Both the position numbers and the translations under genes were made by a program. The notes below the pieces were generated by a model, which was not told the DNA's origin, made no database searches, and saw only the letters and a program-made list of their open reading frames with translations. 51,658 nt of DNA from Methylococcaceae bacterium (GTDB taxonomy: Bacteria; Pseudomonadota; Gammaproteobacteria; Methylococcales; Methylomonadaceae). The first letter of the stretch is position 1. Every line of letters starts with the position of its first letter. Location of the stretch: positions 1 to 51,658 of the forward strand of contig JABFSH010000049.1 of NCBI GenBank assembly GCA_013140705.1, written 5' to 3'. Of this stretch, positions 1-8,465 are shown in pieces.

Positions 1-98
1 CTTTACAAAAACGACAAATTAACTGAGTTAATGGCTTAATAGTCAGTCATCTGCTCAAAAAAACCGGCTTTTCAGGAGCTTTTATTAACTTACTCCGG

Positions 99-467
99 TT
101 ACCATTGGATAATTTTGCAAGTGGCTCTTCGGTAATGTTTTACATTCCCTGTCAAAAGTTCAAGACCATTTGCTACAGCCGTTGCGCCGATTAATGCGTC
201 AGCAAGTTGCACGGCATGACTTAAATAATACTGCTCAACATAAAATAGCGCTTTAGCTGAAATTTCTTCGGAGATATACAGCGCTTTTGTATTCCAGTTT
301 CTAAGTGAATGCCTTAATGCGGTAAGTTCCTGTTTATTGCGCAACCCTGGAAGCAATTCAATATAGGTAACGACCGAAATAAAGAAACCTGGCAAGCGAT
401 CTATTCCCTGTCGTGCAGCGTTGTTGCCTTTTAAGTACCAGATGAGTAAATCGGTATCGATCAACAT
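99..467 (-). CDS. vapC: PIN-domain ribonuclease toxin, VapC type
   Basis: This is a 122-residue PIN-domain protein of normal VapC length, expected to be a Mg-dependent tRNA or mRNA endonuclease. The N-terminal MLIDTDLLIWYLKG carries the first PIN acidic residue. An E sits in TYIELLPG, a D in LADALIGATA, and the TGNVKHY segment stands where the family usually has a TRNxxDF motif. The ATG at 467 is preferred to the TTG one codon upstream because it overlaps the stop of the antitoxin-like frame as TGATG, the usual coupling in vapBC. The toxin frame is intact. The upstream partner lacks a start codon (467-610), so it is unclear whether the toxin is expressed or still controlled. Confidence 0.85.
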   Translation of the reverse strand: MLIDTDLLIWYLKGNNAARQGIDRLPGFFISVVTYIELLPGLRNKQELTALRHSLRNWNTKALYISEEISAKALFYVEQYYLSHAVQLADALIGATAVANGLELLTGNVKHYRRATCKIIQW

Positions 468-610
468 CAATATAACCGGCCTTTTCTCAAGTTTTGCACA
501 TAGTCATCGACAGAATGAAGATCTTCACGGTCTGCCCAAATCCCAAATAAACTATCATTCTTATTCTGAGTAACCGGTTTATCAGGTATTTCATAAGGGA
601 CTCTTGTTTG
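467..610 (-). pseudogene. Truncated VapB-type antitoxin
   Basis: An open frame of 47 codons ends with TGA overlapping the vapC ATG. Its translation includes SLFGIWADREDLHSVDDY and ends in VQNLRKGRLY, which is typical of the toxin-binding C-terminus of small antitoxins paired with VapC. The frame begins at an in-frame TAA (611-613) and contains no ATG, GTG or TTG, so the N-terminal DNA-binding part and the start are missing. The inverted repeat AAGTTACAC/GTGTGAACTT lies just upstream at about 613-638. This could be a genuine remnant or the result of a sequence error near 600-610. Confidence 0.6.
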
Positions 611-668
611 TTAAGTTACACCTTTGAAGTGTGAACTTAACGACTTTAAACGTCAATGAAGTTATTTA

Positions 669-705
669 CAGGCATAAAAAAAGAAGGGGTTTGACGCCCT
701 CCTTT
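669..705 (-). terminator. Rho-independent terminator, copy 1 of a repeated terminator
   Basis: Read on the minus strand, a stem AAGGAGGGC...CCCCTT with a short loop is followed by a run of T. It sits just after the stop of the DUF2442 gene. The 37-nt segment is the same as 3099-3135 except for two bases. One mismatch weakens the stem compared with the second copy. Confidence 0.7.
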
Positions 706-725
706 TAAAAATATAACATCGACCT

Positions 726-971
726 TTACGCGGCGTTCTGTTGCCTATCAAGCCGCAGCATGCTTTCTATGCTCAATTGATAATCCAATCCGGGCCATTC
801 AATGCCTGTGCCCTGACATATAAACGTATAATTTGACACTTCTTTTAATGACGCTTCCTGTAATTCCTTATACCACGCTATCGGAGTTGATATAAGCCGC
901 TTGTCTTCAAGCTCAACATGCAAATATCGGTCATCAAAGTGAACAGATTTACCTTTGACTGAAATACTCAT
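726..971 (-). CDS. DUF2442 family protein
   Basis: This 81-residue protein matches the DUF2442 pattern. FDDRYLHVELEDKRLISTPI is the strand-rich N-terminus, AWYKELQEAS is the conserved middle, and GTGIEWPGLDYQLSIESML is the conserved C-terminal motif. The family is small and widespread, often occurs in two-gene modules with toxin-antitoxin-like behaviour, and has no established biochemical activity that can be read from the sequence. The gene overlaps the preceding small frame by 4 bp, which suggests translational coupling, and a terminator follows at 669-705. Confidence 0.8.
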   Translation of the reverse strand: MSISVKGKSVHFDDRYLHVELEDKRLISTPIAWYKELQEASLKEVSNYTFICQGTGIEWPGLDYQLSIESMLRLDRQQNAA

Positions 972-1168
972 CCCATTTGCCTCTCAAATGTATCTTTGTG
1001 TGCTTCAACAATGACTAACGCCTTTTTCAGATCCTTGGGTTTCATGTAGTTCTTAGCACCATAATGCCCGAGTAGTTGAAGTGGCCTGCAAACATCCGCC
1101 AGGAACCACATTAACTGAGAATGGAACGCATGTTGCACGCCAGCTGTTACCAGGTGTGCCCAGTTCAA
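968..1168 (-). CDS. Small hypothetical protein upstream of DUF2442
   Basis: This 66-residue frame starts with TTG at 1168 and ends with a 4-bp overlap into the DUF2442 gene. The C-terminal MKPKDLKKALVIVEAHKDTF is a charged helix loosely like the end of DUF4160 proteins, the common DUF2442 partner. The first 40 residues do not resemble that family. There is no room for a longer N-terminus before the antidote gene at 1184. It may be a degenerate or replaced partner. It is supported by the overlap only, and no function is assigned. Confidence 0.4.
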   Translation of the reverse strand: MNWAHLVTAGVQHAFHSQLMWFLADVCRPLQLLGHYGAKNYMKPKDLKKALVIVEAHKDTFERQMG

Positions 1169-1183
1169 AAATGAGCGAACAGT

Positions 1184-1501
1184 TTACCTCACGGCTCTGA
1201 CTTCAAGATGAATTCCGCTCTGGGTTTGAAGATGCGAAATCACCGCGAACAGATTTTTAGCCTGCGGATTGCCTTTCTGACTGAACATCCGCATCAGGCT
1301 TTTGGGCGGGGTGTTGGTGACCTCGCTAAGCTGTTCAAAGCCAATAGTTGCGTTGATATAATCGCGCAAAACAGCTTTGCCGGTATCCACATCACCGGAC
1401 AACAGGCATTCAACCCCTTCGCGTAGTAACGCATCGCGGAACTCTGTGTCACGCCCGATACGGGCTATCACGGTTTCTTTGAAGCTACGAGTCAATGTCA
1501 T
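1184..1501 (-). CDS. Addiction-module antidote, HTH transcriptional regulator
   Basis: This is a 105-residue antitoxin of the type found after DUF891/RelE-like toxins. The N-terminal RSFKETVIARIGRDTEFRDA and the GDVDTGKAVLRDYINATIGF segment are characteristic. The HTH follows in FEQLSEVTNTPPKSLMRMFS and the protein ends in LEVRAVR. It would bind and neutralise the toxin encoded immediately upstream and repress the operon. Its ATG overlaps the toxin stop by 4 bp, and toxin-before-antitoxin order is normal for this class. The frame is intact although the toxin gene is frameshifted. Confidence 0.8.
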   Translation of the reverse strand: MTLTRSFKETVIARIGRDTEFRDALLREGVECLLSGDVDTGKAVLRDYINATIGFEQLSEVTNTPPKSLMRMFSQKGNPQAKNLFAVISHLQTQSGIHLEVRAVR

Positions 1502-1832
1502 TTTCCACCTCTATGCCGCGTTCTCTGTGTGTAATCGTCCCATCTGGCTTGTGCGGCCTCAATGTCGCGCTGTTGTCGCTTCTTCGTGCCACCCGCCAGC
1601 AGGATCACAAGCCGCTCGCCATCCTTCCCAAAATAAATCCTATAACTGGGGCCAAAATCGACGCGATATTCCAATACACCTGCGCCGACTCCCTTGGCAT
1701 TTGAAAAGTTTCCCTGCTCCACCCGAACAAGCGCAGTCGCAATCTTGCGGCAGCCGATGCATCAAGATCATTAAACCAATCCGCAAAAGGGCTGCGACCG
1801 TCCGGGTCTGTATATTCATGAAGCTCAATCAT
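1498..1832 (-). pseudogene. Frameshifted RelE/ParE-type toxin (Gp49-like killer protein)
   Basis: Two frames together give one normal toxin of about 110 residues. The first starts at 1832 with MIELHEYTDPDGRSPFADWF. The second continues as VEQGNFSNAKGVGAGVLEYR and contains FGPSYRIYFGKDGERLVILL and GGTKKRQQRDIEAAQ, all strongly characteristic of the family. The switch of frame occurs at about 1738-1745, where one base appears to be missing between the AAAR and TALVR codons. The ribosome-dependent RNase activity expected of this family should therefore be lost unless the shift is a sequencing error or programmed. The stop overlaps the antidote ATG. Confidence 0.8.
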
Positions 1833-2127
1833 TCCAAATAGTAACCTATAAGTTACCGTTATTCAATAAAAGATTCTTTCACATCTGTGGCGATTTTGGC
1901 AGCTATCACTATGCACGCCTTCCTGGTTCGATAAAACGAACGTTTTTTTAAGCTGTTATTTTCCTTTTGGCGAGTTTATATTGGACTGGGCGGGCCGACA
2001 ACAGCAGGTGGCGTTTGTTGTGGAATACGTACACAGGCAAGGTTTCAATTGTAGGGTACGCATCGCGTACCTTTATTGAGCATGGGATGATGTTTGGAAA
2101 ATGGTACGCAGAGCGTACCCTACATGA
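1833..2127. other. Non-coding spacer with an inverted repeat
   Basis: No gene is visible. A spaced inverted repeat is formed by GTAGGGTACGC at about 2052 and GCGTACCCTAC at about 2113-2123, separated by roughly 50 bases. It looks like an intergenic repeat element. Its right arm abuts the group II intron remnant. Confidence 0.4.
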
Positions 2128-2335
2128 CTAAGCCAAGCCAGCGGGTCGGTGGGGACGTGGCGGTTAGCTCGTAGTCCTATGTTGCAAACCGTACTGAACA
2201 ACGCACGGCTTCGACAATGGGGTTTATTTGTACCATCAGATTTTGCGACGATGTGAGTCGCCGGGTTCAACCGCCGGATGCGGAAAACCGCATGTCCGGT
2301 GGTGTGGGAGGGATAACGGGCGCAATCCCGTTATC
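2128..2335 (+). mobile_element. 3' remnant of a group II intron (RT C-terminus plus domains V/VI)
   Basis: An open stretch at 2128-2256 encodes SVGTWRLARSPMLQTVLNNA followed by RLRQWGLFVPSDFATM and a stop. This resembles the C-terminus of group II intron reverse transcriptase/maturase proteins. Directly after the stop is a domain-V-like hairpin (CCGGATGCGG, tetraloop-like A tract, CCGCATGTCCGG, about 2272-2302). A second hairpin, GATAACGGG/CCCGTTATC (about 2311-2334), follows in the position of domain VI. The remainder of the RT and the 5' intron domains are absent, so this is an inactive remnant. Confidence 0.65.
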
Positions 2336-2412
2336 TCCACCCGATCTACTACATGACTACGCTCTAATTCATGCGAGTTTATGAAGCTTATCCAAGCATT
2401 GGGACCGCCTCT

Positions 2413-2745
2413 TCATTTCCTACCCTGTCCGACAAGAAAACCCACCAGTCCAGATGCGATGGCACTCACTATGCCAGCAGCCCATTTCTTATCATCCGCT
2501 GTCCCGTTTGCAAAAGTGTAAACACAGCCAGTAAAGACGATGCTGATGATTAATAATGCAAAGCAAAATAAAGCGTAAGTCATTTTACGCTTTAGCTCGG
2601 CATCGGCCATTTCCTTGGAGCGTCTGGCAATGGCGTCTTCTGGAGTTTCGTTGCTAACGGACAGTTCATATCTGTGATCTCTGCCGACGACTTGGCTCAG
2701 GTTGATTGGCGGATTGCCTGTATTTTCCTTGGCGGAATCGCTCAT
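2413..2745 (-). CDS. Small membrane protein, partner of RHH protein
   Basis: This 110-residue protein has a polar N-terminus of about 50 residues and then two probable membrane segments: about 54-76 (TYALFCFALLIISIVFTGCV) and about 88-106 (AAGIVSAIASGLVGFLVG). No catalytic motif or known family is recognised. It begins 2 bp after the stop of the RHH gene at 2748, so the two should be co-transcribed and probably coupled. The tandem glycine-containing second helix and small size resemble single-subunit membrane effectors or holin-like proteins, but this is only a structural analogy. Confidence 0.6.
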   Translation of the reverse strand: MSDSAKENTGNPPINLSQVVGRDHRYELSVSNETPEDAIARRSKEMADAELKRKMTYALFCFALLIISIVFTGCVYTFANGTADDKKWAAGIVSAIASGLVGFLVGQGRK

Positions 2746-2747
2746 AA

Positions 2748-2969
2748 TTAGATGCCTACGATTTCTGTTAGAAGTTGTTTGTTCTGATCAAGAATGCCTA
2801 ACCGTTTCTTTTCCAGTTTAGCCTCGGCGGCCACATCATAAAGGGCGATGGCTTTTCGTAGAATTTCGGTCTTGGTGGTGTGGTTAGATAAGGCTAATTG
2901 TTCTAATCGTTCGTTGAGCTCAGGTGATAAATTCAAGCTGAGACGAACTGTTTCTTTGTCGATTGCCAT
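2748..2969 (-). CDS. Ribbon-helix-helix (CopG/Arc) family protein
   Basis: This 73-residue protein has the RHH pattern. The strand VRLSLNLSPELNERLEQLAL leads into a helix, then NHTTKTEILRKAIALYDVAA gives the turn and second helix, and a short charged tail follows. Such proteins are dimeric DNA-binding repressors, often antitoxins or autoregulators. It is the first gene of a two-gene unit with the membrane protein at 2413-2745. A GGAG-like ribosome site lies just upstream on the minus strand. Confidence 0.75.
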   Translation of the reverse strand: MAIDKETVRLSLNLSPELNERLEQLALSNHTTKTEILRKAIALYDVAAEAKLEKKRLGILDQNKQLLTEIVGI

Positions 2970-3098
2970 GTGGAACTCCGGGTGCGTTAAAAAAGCGTTT
3001 TTTATACGTAAATAATACGCCTTTAAATTGTTTTGGCAATCTTTGTTGCCCAGTCATTTCCAATTATTGGCGATTTTTTTTCTGTACCTTTGGTTTTT

Positions 3099-3135
3099 CA
3101 GGCACAAAAAAAGGAGGGGTTTGACGCCCTCCTTT
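3099..3135 (-). terminator. Rho-independent terminator of the outer-membrane protein gene
   Basis: On the minus strand a GGAGGG/CCCTCC stem with a GTTTGACG-type loop is followed by seven T. It lies about 50 bases after the stop at 3184. It is identical to 669-705 at 35 of 37 positions. Confidence 0.85.
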
Positions 3136-3183
3136 ATGCCCCTTGCGGGTATTTTTTGCCCGGCAGAGTTTTAAGCGTAACGC

Positions 3184-4224
3184 TTAGAAACCGAAACCGA
3201 CATAACCGCCAGCTTCCATACCGTCGAGTTGGACATCAGCAACGGTGTTGCTGACCATGTGATAACGGGCATCAACGCCAACATACAGACTTTTCCAGAT
3301 ATTATAGTCAGCACCTGCGGCAAACATGATACCCGGTGCAGTAACTGTTACGCCGTTAGATGGTGGGCTGATTACGTGCAGTGCAAAGCCGGCAGGAATC
3401 AACCAAGGTCTGAATTTGCTATCCGCCATAAACTTTATTTTAGGCGATGCGGTAATAGTAATTTGAGTGACCGTTACGTTGGCAGAGCAAGAGCCGTATG
3501 GACCTGCGCCATTATTGATCAATGCACCATCAGAGCCTGATAATCCGGCGCATACCGTACTACTTGCGGGGCCGTCGGAAACGCCAGCTGCACCAGTTGC
3601 TGAATCGTTAGCTGCTGTGCCCAGAGGAGCTCTTCTCAGATCTTTTGAATCAAATTGTTTATAGCCAAACGTAATTTCACCCAACAAATTGGTATTGTCC
3701 ATGATACCGAATAAGTCATCACTTAAGTTTAGGTCAAAACCGGCACCAAAATACCAGGCTTCATTTTTGCCGTTCGGAGAGTTGCCGGTAAAATCAGAAG
3801 TGTTTAGGCCGGTGTTGAGAATGTTGGTGGCACCGCCGCCGCTATTAGTGGCGTTAGCATCGGTCAGGATGCTGCCTTCACGGCCATGATCGTTCTTGCC
3901 GTAACCGCCGCGGAAAAATACCATGTTGTATTTATTGTCGGCTTTAACAGGAGCCGATTTAACCGATGCCATCCATTGATCGAGTTCCTGAACTTTTTGA
4001 GCTTCAGCACTGGTTTGGCTGGACGCCGCTTTCATGCTGCTTAATTCCGCCTGCATGGCTTGCAGTTGCGCTTCCAGATAGTCAACCTTGGTTTGTACTG
4101 CAGACACTTCAGCGTGATGTTGCGCTTTTGATCCTGCGATGGCTTGTGGAGAAACAATGGCGCCAGCCATTGCTATTGAAGCTGCGGCAATGCCCAGCGC
4201 TAACTTGGTTTTTTGGTGTGTCAT
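3184..4224 (-). CDS. Outer-membrane beta-barrel protein, Lpg1974/MOMP-like
   Basis: This is a 346-residue exported protein. A signal peptide at 1-30 ends near AIAGSKA. A coiled-coil stretch at about 38-75 is rich in QxxLxAQLQAMQAELSSM. The rest is an aromatic- and glycine-rich region consistent with a beta-barrel, starting near NMVFFRGGYG and closing with the C-terminal GGYVGFGF, whose terminal F is the usual outer-membrane insertion signal. The layout (signal, coiled coil, barrel) matches Lpg1974-type pore-forming proteins of Legionella and methanotrophs. It is likely a porin of unknown specificity. It has a strong AAGGGGGG ribosome site, its own promoter at 4297-4325 and a terminator at 3099-3135. 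Confidence 0.7.
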   Translation of the reverse strand: MTHQKTKLALGIAAASIAMAGAIVSPQAIAGSKAQHHAEVSAVQTKVDYLEAQLQAMQAELSSMKAASSQTSAEAQKVQELDQWMASVKSAPVKADNKYNMVFFRGGYGKNDHGREGSILTDANATNSGGGATNILNTGLNTSDFTGNSPNGKNEAWYFGAGFDLNLSDDLFGIMDNTNLLGEITFGYKQFDSKDLRRAPLGTAANDSATGAAGVSDGPASSTVCAGLSGSDGALINNGAGPYGSCSANVTVTQITITASPKIKFMADSKFRPWLIPAGFALHVISPPSNGVTVTAPGIMFAAGADYNIWKSLYVGVDARYHMVSNTVADVQLDGMEAGGYVGFGF

Positions 4225-4296
4225 CGTTTCCCCCCTTAGAGGTTGTTATTTTACTAAAATTTGTTTTAATACAACAAAACTTATTTCACGAAGGCA

Positions 4297-4325
4297 ATAC
4301 TAGCATTAAACCCTAGTGAATACAA
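4297..4325 (-). promoter_or_regulatory. Probable sigma-70 promoter of the outer-membrane protein gene
   Basis: On the minus strand TTGTAT (4325-4320) and TAGTAT (4302-4297) are separated by exactly 17 bases. The start codon lies about 75 bases further downstream. The elements were assigned by eye. Confidence 0.5.
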
Positions 4326-4842
4326 GTTTTTGCGGCATTTTTTTCACATAAAATAATCCTTTATTTTCAAGGCTTAATAAGAAATCATTAATTATATTTA
4401 TATATTTGTGTTAAAAAAACAACAAAATTTCTTGTCCAAGCCACTCGCAACTTGCGTGCTGAAAAGCGTGACTAAGTTATCATTATTTAACAGGTTTTGT
4501 GAAGCTTTAACGGATGATTTACAGCTAGAATCATTAGTTCTACTTTGTCAGATTTTGCTCAAGCTCGTCATACTCGCCGGGAAGCGGGTATCCAGTGCCA
4601 TGGATGGCAGGCTTAAATTCATCCATGGACTGCCGGACCCGTTAGAGCGCGAAGCGAATCCAGTACAGGGATGTGAAAATTACGCAGAACGGATAACTGC
4701 TTTCAGATATCATTGCAAAATACCCAGGCCTTGCCCTCCATGGCTTCTGGATCTCGGCAATCCATGCCGAGATGACGATTTGTGTACATGCCTATGGTTT
4801 TGAGCGCTGAAGCAATGATAAGTCGCATGAGTTTTATATATT
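4326..4842. repeat. Intergenic region with two inverted repeats
   Basis: No convincing gene is present. An inverted repeat CCATGGATG/CATCCATGG occurs at 4598-4628. A second, TCTCGGCA/TGCCGAGA, occurs at 4752-4772. Both are embedded in sequence of the dispersed intergenic type (for example GCCGGGAAGCGGGTATCCAG). The second lies about 70 bases before the soxB start and is not followed by a T-run. Confidence 0.45.
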
Positions 4843-6507
4843 TTGAATAGACGCAACTTTTTACAGTTTCTCTATGGCTTGGGGTTGGCGCCAAAATTCG
4901 TTGCGGGCTCATCTGTCAAACTGGATGAGTTTTATCACACTCCGGCATTCGGGAATGTATCGTTATTGCATTTTACCGATTGCCATGCGCAGTTATTGCC
5001 GGTTTATTATCGAGAGCCTTCCGTTAATTTAAATGCAGGCCATCAGAATGGTTTGCCTGCACATCAGGTGGGTCAGCAATTTCTAAACTTTTTCGGCATC
5101 CAGCATGGTTCCAGAGAGGCTTATGCCTTTACACATCTGGACTTTGTGGAAGCGGCAACCGTGTACGGAAAAATGGGCGGTTTTGCGCATCTGGCTACTT
5201 TGGTCAAACAAATCAGGCAAATGCGAGGACATGAAAATACCCTGTTACTGGATGGCGGTGATAGCTGGCAGGGTTCGGCGACGGCACTGTGGACAAAGGG
5301 TCAGGACATGATCGCCGCCTGTAATCTGCTGGGTGTCGACATGATGACCGGGCATTGGGAGTTTACCTATGGCAGCGATCAAGTCATAAAAAACATGCAA
5401 CTGTTCAATGGCGAATTTCTTGCCCAAAACATTACGTTGACTGATGAGGCGCAGTTTGCTGCAGAGACTGACAACACCGCGGTTTTTAAACCCTACAGCA
5501 TCAAAGCCTTCAAACATGCCAACGTGGCGTTCATCGGTCAGGCTTTTCCGTATACGCCCATCGCACATCCTCGGTGGTTTACACCGGCATGGCAGTTTGG
5601 TATTCAGGAACAGGCGCTGCAAAAAATAATTGCGGAGATAAAGCAAAACAAACAGGCCGATGTGATTGTGCTGTTATCGCACAATGGTCTGGAGGTTGAT
5701 TTAAAGCTTGCTTCCAGGGTGTCAGGGCTTGATGTGATTCTGGGTGGGCATACGCATGATGCGATGCCAAGGCCGTTCGCGATTAATAATGCAGGCGGCC
5801 GAACCTGGGTAACTAATGCCGGTAGTCATGGCAAATTTCTGGCAGTTTTGGACTTGGATATTGCCAAGGGGCGATTACGGGATTTGCGTTATCGTTTGTT
5901 GCCGGTGTTTTCCAATTTACTGGCGCCCGATATTGACATGCAGGCGCTGATCAATTCCATCAGAGCGCCTTATATTGCGAAACTGCAGCAGCCATTGGCA
6001 GTGGCTGATAAGCTTTTATATCGACGAGACACTTATCAAGGCACTTTTGATAAAGTCATTCTGGAGGCATTACTGACGGTTAACGATGCTCAAATCGCGC
6101 TGTCGCCGGGCTTTCGTTGGGGAACCGCCTTATTGCCCGGTCATACCATTCGTTATGAAGATGTGATGAATCTAACCGCGACGACCTATCCGGAAACGTA
6201 TGTGCGATCGATGAGCGGCAATGCGCTAAAAAATAGTCTGGAGGATGTGGCTGATAACTTGTTTAACAGAGATCCTTATTATCGACAGGGCGGTGATATG
6301 GTGCGTGCAGGCGGCATGCAATTTAGCTGTAACCCACAGGCAGCCTTCGGGGAGCGTATCAGTCACATGCGACTGGCGAATGGACAGCCAGTAGCAGCTA
6401 ATAAACGCTACAAAGTTTCGGGCTGGGCCAGTGTTAGCGCTATTGAAACAGGGGCGCCTGTCGATGATGTGGTGGTGCAGTATTTAAAATCACAGCCTTC
6501 AGGCTGA
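4843..6507 (+). CDS. soxB: Thiosulfohydrolase SoxB
   Basis: This 554-residue protein belongs to the 5'-nucleotidase/SoxB metallophosphoesterase family. SoxB hydrolyses the sulfate group from SoxY-bound cysteine S-thiosulfonate in the periplasm, using two Mn ions. Visible motifs are LLHFTDCHAQLLPVYYREPS (metal ligands and the SoxB-type YYREPS), LLLDGGDSWQGSATALWT, GVDMMTGHWEFTYG (TGHWEFTYG is SoxB-specific), LSHNGLEVD and GGHTHDAMP. The C-terminal 5'-nucleotidase domain follows, with MNLTATTYPETYVRSMSGNA. NRRNFLQ at the start is a twin-arginine signal. The TTG at 4843 is chosen because the frame is closed by TGA at 4828 and no ATG lies between. No soxAXYZ genes are nearby, so SoxY must be encoded elsewhere or the role differs. 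Confidence 0.93.
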   Translation: MNRRNFLQFLYGLGLAPKFVAGSSVKLDEFYHTPAFGNVSLLHFTDCHAQLLPVYYREPSVNLNAGHQNGLPAHQVGQQFLNFFGIQHGSREAYAFTHLDFVEAATVYGKMGGFAHLATLVKQIRQMRGHENTLLLDGGDSWQGSATALWTKGQDMIAACNLLGVDMMTGHWEFTYGSDQVIKNMQLFNGEFLAQNITLTDEAQFAAETDNTAVFKPYSIKAFKHANVAFIGQAFPYTPIAHPRWFTPAWQFGIQEQALQKIIAEIKQNKQADVIVLLSHNGLEVDLKLASRVSGLDVILGGHTHDAMPRPFAINNAGGRTWVTNAGSHGKFLAVLDLDIAKGRLRDLRYRLLPVFSNLLAPDIDMQALINSIRAPYIAKLQQPLAVADKLLYRRDTYQGTFDKVILEALLTVNDAQIALSPGFRWGTALLPGHTIRYEDVMNLTATTYPETYVRSMSGNALKNSLEDVADNLFNRDPYYRQGGDMVRAGGMQFSCNPQAAFGERISHMRLANGQPVAANKRYKVSGWASVSAIETGAPVDDVVVQYLKSQPSG

Positions 6508-6527
6508 GTTTTTAGAGATACCCTTGG

Positions 6528-6642
6528 AACCTCTAAAAATTATCCGATCATGCTTCGACAGGCTCAGCACGAACGGATAAGTTGCTGATTTAACTAAACC
6601 TCCGTTCGCACTGAGCCTGTCGAAGTGCAATTTTTAGAGGTT
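6528..6642. repeat. Long inverted-repeat element (MITE- or REP-like)
   Basis: The ends AACCTCTAAAAATT and AATTTTTAGAGGTT are inverted copies. Inside them, GCTTCGACAGGCTCAG..GAACGG faces CCGTTCG..CTGAGCCTGTCGAAG, giving a nearly continuous hairpin with an A+T-rich centre at about 6575-6600. It lies between soxB and coaD and could also stop transcription. A decayed copy of the right arm is at 32449-32498. Confidence 0.75.
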
Positions 6643-6664
6643 ACCTTATATAAATTTCACGTGA

Positions 6665-8231
<1,567 letters not shown>

Positions 8232-8275
8232 GATTTCGGCGGTGGCGCAGTGATGAGCGTTATTGTAACTAATAC

Positions 8276-8335
8276 CAATCCCAATAAGTTCACATACTAG
8301 CCCTTCTCCAGCGGGAGAAGGTTAGGTTGAGGGAG
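8276..8335. repeat. Dispersed intergenic hairpin repeat
   Basis: The stem CCTTCTCC/GGGAGAAGG lies in the sequence AGCCCTTCTCCAGCGGGAGA and is followed by AGGTTAGGTTGAGGGAG. This is the commonly dispersed CCCTCTCCC-type element seen between genes in many proteobacteria. It separates hyi from ubiG. Confidence 0.5.
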
Positions 8336-8426
8336 TTCAAATAACAAATTATTAGGATAGGCATAAGCAGTTTTCTGTGCGTAAATGAATTTTTGGCAGA
8401 ACAAGCCATGACTAATAACCTAGTAA

Positions 8427-8440
8427 TATAGTAAACTATA
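8427..8440. promoter_or_regulatory. Perfect 14-bp palindrome upstream of ubiG
   Basis: TATAGTAAACTATA is a perfect palindrome 26 bases before the ubiG start. It is A+T-rich, so it could be part of the promoter -10 region or an operator. There is no independent support. Confidence 0.35.
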
Positions 8441-8465
8441 AATAACCTAAAGATGGCCAGCCACT

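Noticed and set aside
669-3135. Repeated 37-base segment considered as integron attC sites
   Set aside because: There is no GTTRRRY/RYYYAAC core and no integrase; the sequence is a plain stem plus T-run terminator.
4408-4803. Open frame of 131 codons before soxB
   Set aside because: The frame runs through two intergenic inverted repeats, has no family resemblance and no ribosome site; it is chance openness in repeat sequence.
6528-6642. Repeats considered as a CRISPR array
   Set aside because: They are one inverted pair without regularly spaced direct repeats, and no cas gene is present in the window.
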